From positions 434,001 to 498,000 of the forward strand of contig NZ_BAYA01000004.1 in the NCBI RefSeq assembly GCF_000685015.1: a stretch of 64,000 nt of DNA. Reading direction: 5' to 3'. A program made the position numbers and the translations under genes. This document shows, piece by piece, positions 47,474-57,474 of the stretch (position 1 is its first letter; every line of letters starts with the position of its first letter). The notes under the pieces were generated by a model. It did not search any database. It was not told the origin of the DNA and saw nothing but the letters and a program-made list of their open reading frames with translations. The stretch is from Paraburkholderia bannensis NBRC 103871. GTDB lineage: Bacteria; Pseudomonadota; Gammaproteobacteria; Burkholderiales; Burkholderiaceae.

Positions 47474-49753
47474 ATGACGCCGTGCTTCGTGCGCGTGGCG
47501 CTCGACCATCCACTGACCGCGCTCTACGACTATCGCTATCCGCCCGATGCGCCAGCGCCGCAACCCGGCATGCTGGTGCGCGTGCCATTTGGCCGGCGCG
47601 AGGCGGTGGGCCTGATCTTCGAAGTGAGCACTCACAGTGACGTGCCGGCGAACAAGCTGCGCGACGTGAGTGCCGTCTGCGCGTCGTGCCCGCCGCTGTC
47701 GGAACAATGGCTCGCGCTGGTGGGTTTTGCCGCCGATTACTACCAGCGCGGACTCGGTGAAGTCGCGCTGCCCGCGTTGCCGCAGGCGCTGCGCGATCCG
47801 GCGCGCTGGGCGCGCCTCCTCGCACCCGAGGAGCGCTATCGCGTGCTGCCTGCCGGACGCGAGGCGTTGCCCGATGCGCTGCCCGCACGCGCGCAGGCCT
47901 TGCGACGGCTCGCCGAGGCGCTGGTGGCCGCCGGCGCGCTGGATCTGGCCGACGCCCGCGCGCTGCATCCGAAGGCCGCTGCGACGCTTGAATCCTGGTG
48001 CGAAGCGGGCTGGGTCGAGTACGAGTGCGTCGAGTTCGGCGCGGCGCAGGCGCACGCGAACGTGGCCGCAAAAACTACCGACGCGGCCGCGCAATCCAGT
48101 ACGCAAGTCGCACTGCACCAACTGAGCGACGAGCAGGCCGAAGCCGTAGAGGCAATCCTCGAATCGCGCGGCTTCGCGCCGTTCCTTCTGCACGGCGTGA
48201 CGGGCAGCGGCAAGACCGAGGTCTACCTGCGCGCGCTCGCCGGTTTGCTTGAGCGCGAACCCGGCGCCCAGGCGCTCGTCCTCGTCCCCGAAATCAATCT
48301 GACGCCGCAGTTCGAAGCGGCTTTCCGCACGCGTTTCGCGGGCGTGCTGCCCGACGACGCCATCGTCACGCTGCACAGCGGGCTTGCCGAAGGCGAGCGC
48401 GCGCGTCACTGGCTCGCCGCCCACACGGGCCGTGCGCGCATCGTGCTGGGCACGCGGCTGGCCGTAATGGCGTCGTTGCCGCGGCTGGCGATGCTGGTGG
48501 TCGACGAAGAGCACGATCCCGCCTACAAGCAGCAGGAAGGGCTGCGCTACTCGGCGCGCGATCTGGCCGTGTGGCGCGCCAAGCAGCTCGAATTGCCGGT
48601 CGTGCTGGGATCGGCGACGCCCTCGCTGGAAAGCTGGTGGCAGGCCGAGCAGGGGCGCTATACGCGGCTCACGCTGTCGCGCCGCGCCGTGGCCACCGCC
48701 GTGCTGCCCACCGTCAAGCTGATCGACCTGGAGGAGGAGCGCCGCCGTGGCCGTGCGTCGTTCGAAGGGCTGTCCGGCCCGCTGATCGCGGCGATGAAAG
48801 CCCGGCTCGAACGCGGCGAGCAAAGCCTCATCTTCCTGAACCGGCGCGGCTATGCGCCGGTGCTCTCGTGCGACGCCTGCGGCTGGGTGGCGGGCTGCCC
48901 GCGCTGTAGCGCCTACGTGGTGCTGCACAAGCCCGAGCGCGCGCTGCGCTGCCACCACTGCGGCTGGGAATCGCGCATTCCGCATTCGTGCCCGGACTGC
49001 GGCAATGTCGATATCGCGCCGATGGGCCGGGGCACGCAACGCATCGAAGAAGCGCTCGCGAGCGCGGTGCCGGGCGCACGGGTGCTGCGCATCGACGCCG
49101 ACAGCACGCGCCGCAAGGGCAGCGCGCAGGCGCTCTTTTCGGACGTGCACGCGGGCGAGGTCGATATCCTCGTCGGCACGCAGATGGTCGCCAAGGGGCA
49201 CGACTTCCAGCGCGTCTCGCTGGTGGGGGTGATGAACGCCGATAACGCACTGTTCTCGCACGACTTTCGCGCGAGCGAGCGCCTGTTCGCGCAGCTCATG
49301 CAGGTGAGCGGCCGCGCGGGCCGCGCCGGGCTGGCCGGCGAGGTGATGGTGCAGACGCGCTATCCGCGCCACGCGATCTATCACGCGCTGGCGCGCCACG
49401 ATTACGTGGGTTTCGCGAATTCGCAGATCGCGGAGCGCAGGGACGCGCACCTGCCGCCGTTCGTCTATCAGGCTTTGCTGCGCGCAGAAGGGCGCACGCT
49501 GGAAGCGGCCCTGGCGTTCCTCGCCGAAGCCGCGCAGGCGCTCACGACGATGCCCACGGCGTCGCGCGTGATGGCCTACGACGCGGTGCCGCTGACGATC
49601 GTGAAAGTGATGAACGTCCATCGGGCGCAACTGCTCGTGGAGAGCGGCTCGCGCGCCGCGCTCCAGGCCACGTTGCGGGCGTGGCTGCCCACGCTGCGCG
49701 GCTTGCGCGGCGTGCTGCGCTGGAATCTCGAAGTCGATCCGCTCGATATCTGA
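47474..49753 (+). CDS. priA: Primosomal replication-restart helicase PriA
   Basis: 759 residues. The N-terminal 3'-DNA-binding domain is followed by a superfamily 2 helicase core. Walker A is GVTGSGKTE at about residues 241-249, and the DEAH-type box is DEEHD at about 344-348 in VVDEEHDPAYKQQ. A zinc-binding cysteine cluster is visible (CDACGWVAGCPRC, LRCHHCGWE, CPDCGN). It reloads DnaB at stalled or repaired forks. The preceding gap holds two DnaA boxes, suggesting that DnaA or replication status may influence it. Confidence 0.97.
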   Translation: MTPCFVRVALDHPLTALYDYRYPPDAPAPQPGMLVRVPFGRREAVGLIFEVSTHSDVPANKLRDVSAVCASCPPLSEQWLALVGFAADYYQRGLGEVALPALPQALRDPARWARLLAPEERYRVLPAGREALPDALPARAQALRRLAEALVAAGALDLADARALHPKAAATLESWCEAGWVEYECVEFGAAQAHANVAAKTTDAAAQSSTQVALHQLSDEQAEAVEAILESRGFAPFLLHGVTGSGKTEVYLRALAGLLEREPGAQALVLVPEINLTPQFEAAFRTRFAGVLPDDAIVTLHSGLAEGERARHWLAAHTGRARIVLGTRLAVMASLPRLAMLVVDEEHDPAYKQQEGLRYSARDLAVWRAKQLELPVVLGSATPSLESWWQAEQGRYTRLTLSRRAVATAVLPTVKLIDLEEERRRGRASFEGLSGPLIAAMKARLERGEQSLIFLNRRGYAPVLSCDACGWVAGCPRCSAYVVLHKPERALRCHHCGWESRIPHSCPDCGNVDIAPMGRGTQRIEEALASAVPGARVLRIDADSTRRKGSAQALFSDVHAGEVDILVGTQMVAKGHDFQRVSLVGVMNADNALFSHDFRASERLFAQLMQVSGRAGRAGLAGEVMVQTRYPRHAIYHALARHDYVGFANSQIAERRDAHLPPFVYQALLRAEGRTLEAALAFLAEAAQALTTMPTASRVMAYDAVPLTIVKVMNVHRAQLLVESGSRAALQATLRAWLPTLRGLRGVLRWNLEVDPLDI

Positions 49754-49917
49754 GCAGTGAAGCGCTCGATGGACTGAGCAGGGCGCGCGATGCGCCCTCA
49801 AGACGGGCTCCCGGTGCGATGGCCCTGGCAATGGCCGATGCGCCGGACTGCACCATTCTTGCGGCTAGTCGCCGCGAAGCCGCGCCAGACGACGAAGGGC
49901 GGCCCGCTGGCGACGCT

Positions 49918-50067
49918 TCAGCGCTGGGCCGCGTGGGCCGCTTCGCCGCTCTCAGGTTGCGCCACACGGACGCGTCGGGACGCCGTTGCGGCCGCGCCCC
50001 GGATAAACAGCACGGCGCACACAGCGCACATGCTCCACACACCTGCCACCACCATCCACTTTTCCAT
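49918..50067 (-). CDS. Possible small single-helix membrane protein
   Basis: 49 residues, MEKWMVVAGVWSMCAVCAVL then FIRGAA and a polar, Arg/Glu-rich tail. One membrane helix fills residues 4-24, and an AGGA site lies about seven bases upstream of the ATG at 50067. It is oriented against priA and putA, with no known family that I can name. Short length makes chance a real alternative, but the helix followed by a basic tail and the ribosome site are in favour. Confidence 0.4.
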   Translation of the reverse strand: MEKWMVVAGVWSMCAVCAVLFIRGAAATASRRVRVAQPESGEAAHAAQR

Positions 50068-50245
50068 TTTTTGGTCCTCGCGCCGGACTGACCGGCTCCC
50101 CGTTATGCCTGTATATCGGCAAACGATGCGTTTTGAACAGGGTGACAAAAAAGATTCACGCCCAGGGAAAATACCGAGCGCAACCTGCGCCCGCCCCGAG
50201 GGCCGCTACCGGCCGCAAATCCAGGCTGCACGGGGCTTTCGGCGG

Positions 50246-50284
50246 GGTGCAACCGATCCGCGAAATTGGTTGCACCTTTTTTTT
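50246..50284 (+). promoter_or_regulatory. Inverted GTTGCA pair with T-run upstream of putA
   Basis: GGTGCAACC (50246-50254) and GGTTGCACC (50268-50276) form a perfect inverted repeat with a 13-base spacer, followed by eight T's (50277-50284). Each arm contains GTTGCA, the core bound by the ribbon-helix-helix domain of E. coli PutA. The element is 69 bases before the putA start and could act as operator, as terminator/attenuator, or both. Confidence 0.6.
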
Positions 50285-50352
50285 GGGAGGGGTACGATTC
50301 GCCAACTTTTTAGTCTTTGGCCGGTGCGGGTCAGCCGGCATACGAAGGAATC

Positions 50353-53300
50353 ATGGCTAGCACCACCCTTGGCGTTAAGGTCGACGACCTCCTCCGCTCG
50401 CGGCTCAAAGATGCCGCAACGCGCCTTGAGCGCACCCCGCACTGGCTCATCAAGCAAGCCATCTTCGCGTACCTCGAAAAGATCGAGCACGGCCAGCTGC
50501 CGCCGGAACTGAACGGCCACGTGAGCGCCGCCGATCTGGCCGATGGCGCAACCGCCGACGGCCCCGACGAGTACGCGTCGCACCCGTTCCTCGAATTCGC
50601 CCAGAACGTGCAACCGCAGTCGGTGCTGCGCGCGGCCATCACCGCCGCGTACCGCCGCCCGGAACCGGAGTGCGTGCCGTTCCTGATCGGCGAAGCGCGC
50701 CTGCCCGCCAACCTGACCGGCGACGTCACGAAGCTGGCCACGAAGCTGGTCGAGACGCTGCGCGCCAAGCGCACCGGCGGCGGTGTGGAAGGCCTGATCC
50801 ACGAGTTCTCGCTGTCGAGCCAGGAAGGCGTGGCGCTGATGTGCCTGGCCGAAGCGCTGCTGCGCATTCCCGACCGCGCCACCCGTGACGCGCTGATCCG
50901 CGACAAGATCAGCAAGGGCGACTGGAAGTCGCACGTCGGGCACGCGCCGTCGCTGTTCGTGAACGCCGCTACGTGGGGCCTCATGATCACCGGCAAGCTG
51001 GTGACGACGAATAGCGAAACCGGCCTGTCGTCGGCGCTCACGCGCATGATCGGCAAGGGCGGCGAGCCGCTGATCCGCAAGGGCGTGGACATGGCGATGC
51101 GCCTGATGGGCGAGCAGTTCGTCACCGGCGAAAACATTTCCGAAGCGCTGGCCAACAGCCGCAAGTTCGAGGCACGCGGTTTCCGCTACTCGTACGACAT
51201 GCTCGGCGAAGCCGCGACGACCGAAGCCGACGCGCAGCGCTACTACGCCGCTTACGAGCAGGCGATCCACGCAATCGGCAAGGCGGCCGGCGGCCGTGGC
51301 ATCTACGAAGGCCCCGGCATCTCGATCAAGCTTTCCGCGCTGCACCCGCGTTACTCGCGCGCGCAGCAGGAACGCACGATGAACGAGCTGCTGCCGCGCG
51401 TGCGCGCGCTGGCTGTGCTCGCGCGCCGTTATGACATCGGCCTGAACATCGACGCTGAAGAAGCCGACCGTCTCGAACTCTCGCTCGACCTGCTCGAAGC
51501 GCTGTGTTTCGACCAGGAACTGGCGGGCTGGAACGGCATCGGCTTCGTGGTGCAGGCGTACCAGAAGCGCTGCCCGTTCGTGATCGACTACATCGTCGAT
51601 CTGGCGCGCCGCAGCCGTCACCGCATCATGGTGCGTCTCGTGAAGGGCGCGTACTGGGATACGGAAATCAAGCGTGCGCAGGTCGATGGCCTCGAAGGCT
51701 ATCCGGTCTACACGCGCAAGATCTACACCGACGTCTCGTACCTCGCCTGCGCGAAGAAGCTGCTGGGCGCGCCGGACGCGGTGTATCCGCAGTTCGCCAC
51801 GCACAACGCGTACACGCTGGCTGCGATTTATCACCTCGCGGGCAACAACTACTACCCTGGCCAGTACGAATTCCAGTGCCTGCACGGCATGGGCGAGCCG
51901 CTGTACGAAGAAGTCACCGGCCCGCTCGCGCAAGGCAAGCTGAACCGTCCGTGCCGCGTGTACGCGCCGGTCGGCACACACGAAACGCTGCTCGCGTACC
52001 TCGTGCGCCGCCTGCTCGAAAACGGCGCAAACACCTCGTTCGTGAACCGCATCGCCGATGAAACCGTGCCGGTCGCGGAACTCGTCACGAACCCGGTGGA
52101 CGATGCCGCGAAGGTCGTGCCGCTGGGCGCGCCGCACACGAAGATCCCGCTGCCGCGCGAACTCTATGGCAGCGAGCGCCTGAATTCGATGGGCCTCGAT
52201 CTTTCGAACGAACATCGTCTCGCGTCGCTGTCGTCGGCGCTGCTGGCAAGCGCGCATCATCCGTGGCGCGCTGCGCCGATGCTCGCCGATATCGATATCG
52301 CCGATGGCGTCGCGCGCGACGTGCGCAACCCGTCCGATCTCCGTGATCTGGTGGGCACCGTGGTGGAAGCCACGAGCGAGCACGTGAGCGCCGCGCTCTC
52401 GCACGCCGTGGCCGCTGCGCCGATCTGGCAAGCCACGCCCGTGGAAGCGCGCGCCGATTGCCTGTCGCGCGCCGCCGATCTGCTCGAAGCGCAGATGCAT
52501 ACGCTGATGGGCCTGATCGTGCGCGAAGCAGGCAAGTCGCTGCCGAACGCCATCGCCGAAATCCGCGAAGCCATCGACTTCCTGCGCTACTACTCGACGC
52601 AGATCCGCGAGGAATTCTCGAACGACACGCATCGCCCGCTCGGCCCGGTCGTCTGTATCAGCCCGTGGAACTTCCCGCTGGCGATCTTCATGGGCCAGGT
52701 GGCCGCCGCGCTCGCCGCTGGCAACACCGTGCTCGCGAAACCCGCTGAGCAGACGCCGCTGATTGCCGCACAAGCCGTGCGCATCCTGCGCGAAGCGGGC
52801 GTGCCCGCAGGCGCCGTGCAACTGCTGCCGGGCGACGGCGAAACCGTGGGCGCAGCGCTGGTTGCCGATGCACGCACGCGTGCTGTGATGTTCACCGGCT
52901 CGACGGAAGTCGCTCGCCTCATCAACAAGACGCTGTCGCAGCGTCTGGATTCGGACGGCCGTCCGATCCCGCTGATCGCCGAAACCGGCGGCCAGAACGC
53001 GATGATCGTCGATTCGTCGGCGCTCGCGGAACAGGTCGTCGCCGACGTGCTGCAAAGCGCATTCGACTCGGCAGGCCAGCGCTGCTCGGCACTGCGCGTG
53101 CTGTGCCTGCAAGATGACGTGGCCGATCGCACGCTCGAAATGCTCACGGGCGCGATGCAGGAACTGGCGGTGGGCAACCCCGATCGCCTGTCCGCCGACG
53201 TCGGCCCGGTGATCGACGCCGACGCCAAGCGCGGCATCGATGGCCACGTGGCCACGATGCGTGAGAAGGGCCGCAAGGTTCTGCAAATGGCGATGGGCGA

Positions 53301-54291
53301 CGACTGCGCGAAGGGCACCTTCGTGCCGCCGACGCTGATCGAAATCGAGAGCCTCGACGAACTCAAGCGCGAAGTGTTCGGCCCGGTGCTGCACGTGATC
53401 CGCTATCGCCGCAGCCAGCTCGACAAGCTGCTCGAACAGATCCGCGCAACGGGCTATGGCCTCACGCTCGGCATCCACACGCGTATCGACGAAACCATCG
53501 CGCACGTCGTTGGCCGCGCACATGTGGGCAACATCTACGTGAACCGTAACGTGATCGGCGCGGTGGTCGGCGTGCAGCCGTTCGGAGGCGAAGGTCTGTC
53601 GGGCACGGGCCCGAAGGCCGGTGGTGCGCTTTATCTGCAGCGCCTGCTCGCCAAGCGTCCGGCCGGTCTGCCGAAGTCGCTGTCCGATTCGCTGATCGTC
53701 GACCAGCCGCAAGGCGACGCTTCGGGCAATTCGGCGCACGCGAATCTCACGACGCTGCGCGACTGGCTCATCAGCGAGCGCGAACCAGCACTCGCAGCGC
53801 GTTGCGACGGCTATCTGCAATACGTGCTGGCAGGCGCAACGGCGGTGCTCGCTGGCCCGACTGGCGAGCGCAACACCTACACGCTGTCGGCGCGCGGCAC
53901 GGTGCTGTGCGTGGCCTCGACGCCGACGGGTGCACGTGCGCAACTCGCCGTCGTTCTGGCAACGGGCAATCGTGCGCTGTTCCAGGGCGCGGCGGGTGAA
54001 GCGCTGGTGAATGCGCTGCCCGCATCGCTCAAGGCACACGTCGCGATCAAGAAAACGGCTGATGCCGACTTCGACGCAGTGCTGTTCGAAGGCGACAGTG
54101 ACGAGCTGCTCGGCCTCGTGAAGGAAGTGGCTAAACGTGCTGGCCCGATCGTGTCGGTGCAAGGCGTGGCGGCACACGCGCTCGCCAATGGCGACGAAGA
54201 TTACGCACTCGAACGACTGCTCACGGAGCGTTCGGTGAGCGTGAATACCGCTGCGGCTGGCGGCAATGCAAATCTGATGACGATCGGTTAA
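50353..54291 (+). CDS. putA: Trifunctional proline utilization protein PutA
   Basis: 1312 residues from the ATG at 50353, preceded by GAAGGAATC; twelve upstream in-frame residues are less likely. The domains in order are as follows. An N-terminal ribbon-helix-helix DNA-binding segment (TTLGVKVDDLLRSRLKDAAT, residues about 3-45). An FAD proline dehydrogenase barrel (IKLSALHPRYS near 322, RLVKGAYWDTE near 428). An NAD-dependent glutamate-semialdehyde dehydrogenase (SPWNFPLAIF near 770, Glu877 in AETGGQNA, Cys911 in GQRCSALR). A C-terminal domain typical of long PutA follows. It oxidises proline to glutamate at the membrane, channels the intermediate and represses its own transcription when proline is absent. 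The upstream GTTGCA dyad fits that autoregulation. Confidence 0.97.
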   Translation: MASTTLGVKVDDLLRSRLKDAATRLERTPHWLIKQAIFAYLEKIEHGQLPPELNGHVSAADLADGATADGPDEYASHPFLEFAQNVQPQSVLRAAITAAYRRPEPECVPFLIGEARLPANLTGDVTKLATKLVETLRAKRTGGGVEGLIHEFSLSSQEGVALMCLAEALLRIPDRATRDALIRDKISKGDWKSHVGHAPSLFVNAATWGLMITGKLVTTNSETGLSSALTRMIGKGGEPLIRKGVDMAMRLMGEQFVTGENISEALANSRKFEARGFRYSYDMLGEAATTEADAQRYYAAYEQAIHAIGKAAGGRGIYEGPGISIKLSALHPRYSRAQQERTMNELLPRVRALAVLARRYDIGLNIDAEEADRLELSLDLLEALCFDQELAGWNGIGFVVQAYQKRCPFVIDYIVDLARRSRHRIMVRLVKGAYWDTEIKRAQVDGLEGYPVYTRKIYTDVSYLACAKKLLGAPDAVYPQFATHNAYTLAAIYHLAGNNYYPGQYEFQCLHGMGEPLYEEVTGPLAQGKLNRPCRVYAPVGTHETLLAYLVRRLLENGANTSFVNRIADETVPVAELVTNPVDDAAKVVPLGAPHTKIPLPRELYGSERLNSMGLDLSNEHRLASLSSALLASAHHPWRAAPMLADIDIADGVARDVRNPSDLRDLVGTVVEATSEHVSAALSHAVAAAPIWQATPVEARADCLSRAADLLEAQMHTLMGLIVREAGKSLPNAIAEIREAIDFLRYYSTQIREEFSNDTHRPLGPVVCISPWNFPLAIFMGQVAAALAAGNTVLAKPAEQTPLIAAQAVRILREAGVPAGAVQLLPGDGETVGAALVADARTRAVMFTGSTEVARLINKTLSQRLDSDGRPIPLIAETGGQNAMIVDSSALAEQVVADVLQSAFDSAGQRCSALRVLCLQDDVADRTLEMLTGAMQELAVGNPDRLSADVGPVIDADAKRGIDGHVATMREKGRKVLQMAMGDDCAKGTFVPPTLIEIESLDELKREVFGPVLHVIRYRRSQLDKLLEQIRATGYGLTLGIHTRIDETIAHVVGRAHVGNIYVNRNVIGAVVGVQPFGGEGLSGTGPKAGGALYLQRLLAKRPAGLPKSLSDSLIVDQPQGDASGNSAHANLTTLRDWLISEREPALAARCDGYLQYVLAGATAVLAGPTGERNTYTLSARGTVLCVASTPTGARAQLAVVLATGNRALFQGAAGEALVNALPASLKAHVAIKKTADADFDAVLFEGDSDELLGLVKEVAKRAGPIVSVQGVAAHALANGDEDYALERLLTERSVSVNTAAAGGNANLMTIG

Positions 54292-54384
54292 GCACAGTCC
54301 ATACTGTCGGTCGTCTCAAGACAAGGAAGCGGCAAAGCTACGAGCCGAAGCCGCTCATTTGATACCTGGTACCAAGGAGAAGCT

Positions 54385-55533
54385 ATGCAACACACGATGA
54401 AGCAGCTGGCAGGCGCAACGCTGGTTGCGGCCCTGTCGCTGGCGGGGACCGCAAACGCGCAGCAGGCCGACGACGTCAAGATCGGTTTCGCAGGTCCGAT
54501 GACGGGTGCGCAGGCGCACTACGGCAAGGACTTCCAGAACGGCATCACGCTGGCGGTCGAAGACATGAATGCGACCAAGCCGGTGATCGGCGGCAAGCCG
54601 GTGCGCTTCGTGCTGGATTCGGCAGACGACCAGGCTGACCCGCGCACGGGCACGACGGTCGCGCAGAAGCTCGTCGACGACGGTATCAAGGGCATGCTCG
54701 GCCACTTCAACTCGGGCACGACGATCCCGGCTTCGCGCATCTACGCGAACGCAGGCATCCCCGAAATCGCCATGGCCACGGCGCCGGAATACACGCAGCA
54801 AGGCTTCAAGACGACGTTCCGCATGATGACTTCGGACACGCAGCAAGGTTCGGTCGCGGGCACGTTCGCAGTGAAGAACCTGGGCATGAAGAAGATCGTC
54901 GTGGTTGACGACCGCACGGCTTACGGCCAGGGTCTCGCCGACGAATTCGCCAAGGCTGCGAAGGCTGCGGGCGGCAACATCATCGACCGCGAATACACCA
55001 ACGACAAGGCTGTCGACTTCAAGTCGATCCTGACGAAGGTGAAGTCGCTGAACCCGGATCTGGTCTACTACGGCGGCGCCGATTCGCAGGCTGCGCCGAT
55101 GGTCAAGCAGATGAAGTCGCTGGGCCTGAAGGCTCCGCTGATGGGCGGCGAAATGGTTCACACGCCGACCTTCCTGCAGATCGCGGGTGACGCAGCGAAC
55201 GGCACGGTGGCATCGCTCGCCGGCCTGCCGCTGGAAGAAATGCCGGGCGGCAAGGACTACGTCGCGAAGTACAAGAAGCGCTTCGGTGAAGACGTGCAGA
55301 CGTACTCGCCGTACGCCTACGACGGCGCAATGGCCCTGTTCGACGCCATGAAGAAGGCCAACTCGACGGATCCGGCAAAGTACCTGCCGTTCCTCGCGAA
55401 GACCAGCATGCCGGCTGTGACGTCGAAAGACCTCGCGTATGACCCGAAGGGCGACCTGAAGAACGGCGGCATCACGCTGTACAAGGTCGTCGACGGCAAG
55501 TGGACGACGCTGCAAAGCGTGGGCGGCAAGTAA
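54385..55533 (+). CDS. Liv-type periplasmic amino-acid-binding protein (LivJ/LivK-like)
   Basis: 382 residues, AAGGAG upstream. The signal peptide ends near GTANA. The mature protein is the classic branched-chain amino acid receptor type: KIGFAGPMTGAQAHYGKDFQ, DDQADPRTGTTVAQKLVDDG and the sugar- and amino-acid-binding-fold motifs GHFNSGTTIPASRIYA and VDDRTAYGQGLADEF. It has no permease or ATPase next to it, so it probably supplies a transporter encoded elsewhere. It starts 94 bases after putA and may be read from the putA promoter. A bidirectional terminator follows. Confidence 0.92.
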   Translation: MQHTMKQLAGATLVAALSLAGTANAQQADDVKIGFAGPMTGAQAHYGKDFQNGITLAVEDMNATKPVIGGKPVRFVLDSADDQADPRTGTTVAQKLVDDGIKGMLGHFNSGTTIPASRIYANAGIPEIAMATAPEYTQQGFKTTFRMMTSDTQQGSVAGTFAVKNLGMKKIVVVDDRTAYGQGLADEFAKAAKAAGGNIIDREYTNDKAVDFKSILTKVKSLNPDLVYYGGADSQAAPMVKQMKSLGLKAPLMGGEMVHTPTFLQIAGDAANGTVASLAGLPLEEMPGGKDYVAKYKKRFGEDVQTYSPYAYDGAMALFDAMKKANSTDPAKYLPFLAKTSMPAVTSKDLAYDPKGDLKNGGITLYKVVDGKWTTLQSVGGK

Positions 55534-55566
55534 GCTGTTGAGCTAGCTTTCGCTGCGAAGAAGTAA

Positions 55567-55604
55567 AAAGCCCCGCGAGATCGCAAGATCCGCGGGGCTT
55601 TTGT
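55567..55604. terminator. Bidirectional terminator
   Basis: AAAAGCCCCGCG and CGCGGGGCTTTT form a 12-bp perfect stem with A-run and T-run on the two sides, between convergent genes (binding protein on plus, ThDP enzyme on minus). Confidence 0.93.
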
Positions 55605-55661
55605 TTTGTGTGCCCGCCTTCTACAACGGCAAAGGTGAGCTTATTCAGGATTCCTTGTCAG

Positions 55662-57389
55662 TCATTCGCCGCGTGATTTTCTGCCGGCGTCGCGCACCTG
55701 TTCGAGCGTCGCGGCCGGCGTGCTCGCTTCCTTCGTCACGCGGATCTCGATGAGCGCGGGCTTGCCTGCCTTGAGCGCGCGTTCCAGTGCGCCCGCGAAC
55801 TGCGCGGTCGCCGTGACCACTTCACCATGCGCACCGAACGACTGCGCAAAGGCCGCGAAGTCCGGATTGGTGAGCTGCGTGCCATGCACGCGGTCTGGAT
55901 AGTGGCGCTCCTGGTGCATGCGGATCGTGCCGTAGTGGCTGTTGTTCACGACGATGAACACCACGTTCAGGCCGTACTGCATGGCCGTTGCGAGTTCCGG
56001 TGAAGCCATCATGAAGCAGCCGTCGCCCGCGAGCGCCACCACGGCGCGCTGCGGATACAGCGACTTCGCGGCAATCGCTGCGGGCACGCCGTAGCCCATC
56101 GCGCCGCTGGTGGGCGCAAGCTGCGAGCGGAAGTGCCGATACGAAAAATGCCGATGCAGCCACGTCGCGTAGTTGCCTGCGCCGTTCGTGACGATGGCAT
56201 CGTCGGGAAGTTGTGCGCGCAACTGTTGCATCACTTCGCCGAGCTGCACGTCGCCGGGCATCGGGCGCGGCGTGCGCCACGCGAGATACGCCTCGTGCGC
56301 TTCGGTGGCCGCGCCAGTCCACGCGGGCATGTCGGGCGCGGGCAGCGCCGCGAGTAGCGCTGCCATTTCCGCGAGGCCCGAGACGATCGGCAGATCGGCG
56401 GCATAGACGCGCCCGAGTTCTTCCGCGCCCTGATGCACGTGGATGAGCGTCTGCGTCGTCTTGGGGATGTCGAACAGCGTGTAGCCGCCCGTCGTGGATT
56501 CGCCCAGACGCGGGCCGAGTGCGAGCAGCACGTCGGCTTCTCGAATGCGCGCCGACAGCGCCGGATTGATGCCGAGACCCACGTCGCCCGCGTAGTTCGG
56601 ATGATCGTTGCTCAGCGTGTCCTGGAAGCGGAACGCGAGGCCGATGGGCAACTGCCAGTTCTCGACGAAGCGTTGCAGGTCGGCGCACGCTGCGGGCGTC
56701 CAGCCATGGCCGCCCGCGATCACAAAGGGCTTCTTCGCGCCCGCCAGCAACTCGCGCAGACGCACCATCTGCGCGGCCGAGGGCGAGGCCTGCACGCGCT
56801 GCGCCGCAGGCGGCGTGCGCTGTGCTTCGGCTGCGGGAATCGCGCCGCTGAGCATGTCTTCGGGCAGCGCCAGCACGACGGGGCCGGGACGGCCCGAGGT
56901 CGCGATATGAAACGCGTGGCTCAGGTATTCGGGCACGCGGCGCGCGTCATCGATCTGCGCGACCCACTTCGCCATCTGCCCGAACATGCGCCGGTAATCG
57001 ATCTCCTGGAACGCCTCGCGATCCATCTGCTCGCGCGCGACCTGGCCGATCAGCAGGATCATCGGCGTGGAATCCTGGAAGGCGGTGTGCACGCCAATCG
57101 ACGCGTGCGTCGCGCCCGGCCCGCGCGTGACGAGCGCGATGCCCGGCTTGCCCGTGAGCTTGCCGGTCGCTTCTGCCATATTGGCTGCGGCCGCTTCGTG
57201 GCGACACACGATGGTGTCGATCCGCGCGGTCTCGTCCGCGAGCGAATCGAGTACGGCGAGATAGCTCTCGCCGGGCACGCAGAACACGCGCTCGACGCCA
57301 TTGGCGACGAGCGCGTCCACCACGAGGCGCGCGCCGGTGACGGTCTGCGATGCGAGATTTGAAGCGGTTTCGTTCGACTGCTGCTGCAT
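55662..57389 (-). CDS. Acetolactate-synthase-like ThDP enzyme
   Basis: 575 residues. The proton-transfer glutamate is Glu65 in CRHEAAAANMAEA. The ThDP/Mg motif runs from LAGDGCFMMASPELATAM to a closing VVNNSHYG. GRPGPVVLALPEDML is typical of the central domain. It resembles the catalytic subunit of acetolactate synthase, but no regulatory ilvN gene is adjacent. Related enzymes include glyoxylate carboligase, oxalyl-CoA decarboxylase and sulfoacetaldehyde or benzoylformate enzymes. The reaction is therefore decarboxylation or ligation of a 2-keto acid, substrate open. It lies upstream of the serine deaminase-to-gcv minus-strand group only in the sense of shared orientation. Confidence 0.8.
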   Translation of the reverse strand: MQQQSNETASNLASQTVTGARLVVDALVANGVERVFCVPGESYLAVLDSLADETARIDTIVCRHEAAAANMAEATGKLTGKPGIALVTRGPGATHASIGVHTAFQDSTPMILLIGQVAREQMDREAFQEIDYRRMFGQMAKWVAQIDDARRVPEYLSHAFHIATSGRPGPVVLALPEDMLSGAIPAAEAQRTPPAAQRVQASPSAAQMVRLRELLAGAKKPFVIAGGHGWTPAACADLQRFVENWQLPIGLAFRFQDTLSNDHPNYAGDVGLGINPALSARIREADVLLALGPRLGESTTGGYTLFDIPKTTQTLIHVHQGAEELGRVYAADLPIVSGLAEMAALLAALPAPDMPAWTGAATEAHEAYLAWRTPRPMPGDVQLGEVMQQLRAQLPDDAIVTNGAGNYATWLHRHFSYRHFRSQLAPTSGAMGYGVPAAIAAKSLYPQRAVVALAGDGCFMMASPELATAMQYGLNVVFIVVNNSHYGTIRMHQERHYPDRVHGTQLTNPDFAAFAQSFGAHGEVVTATAQFAGALERALKAGKPALIEIRVTKEASTPAATLEQVRDAGRKSRGE

Positions 57390-57474
57390 GGCGTTGCTGT
57401 CTCCTCTCAGTCCTGAATCGGGTTTTGCGATCCTGCTTCGATATGGTCTTGCCGTGCTTCAGGTCACCGCACGA

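Larger units (their letters stand above)
49754..50352. other. priA-putA gap
   Basis: About 600 bases. It contains a possible small minus-strand membrane protein at 49918-50067 and the putA operator/terminator-like element at 50246-50284. The remaining sequence shows nothing recognisable. Confidence 0.5.
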
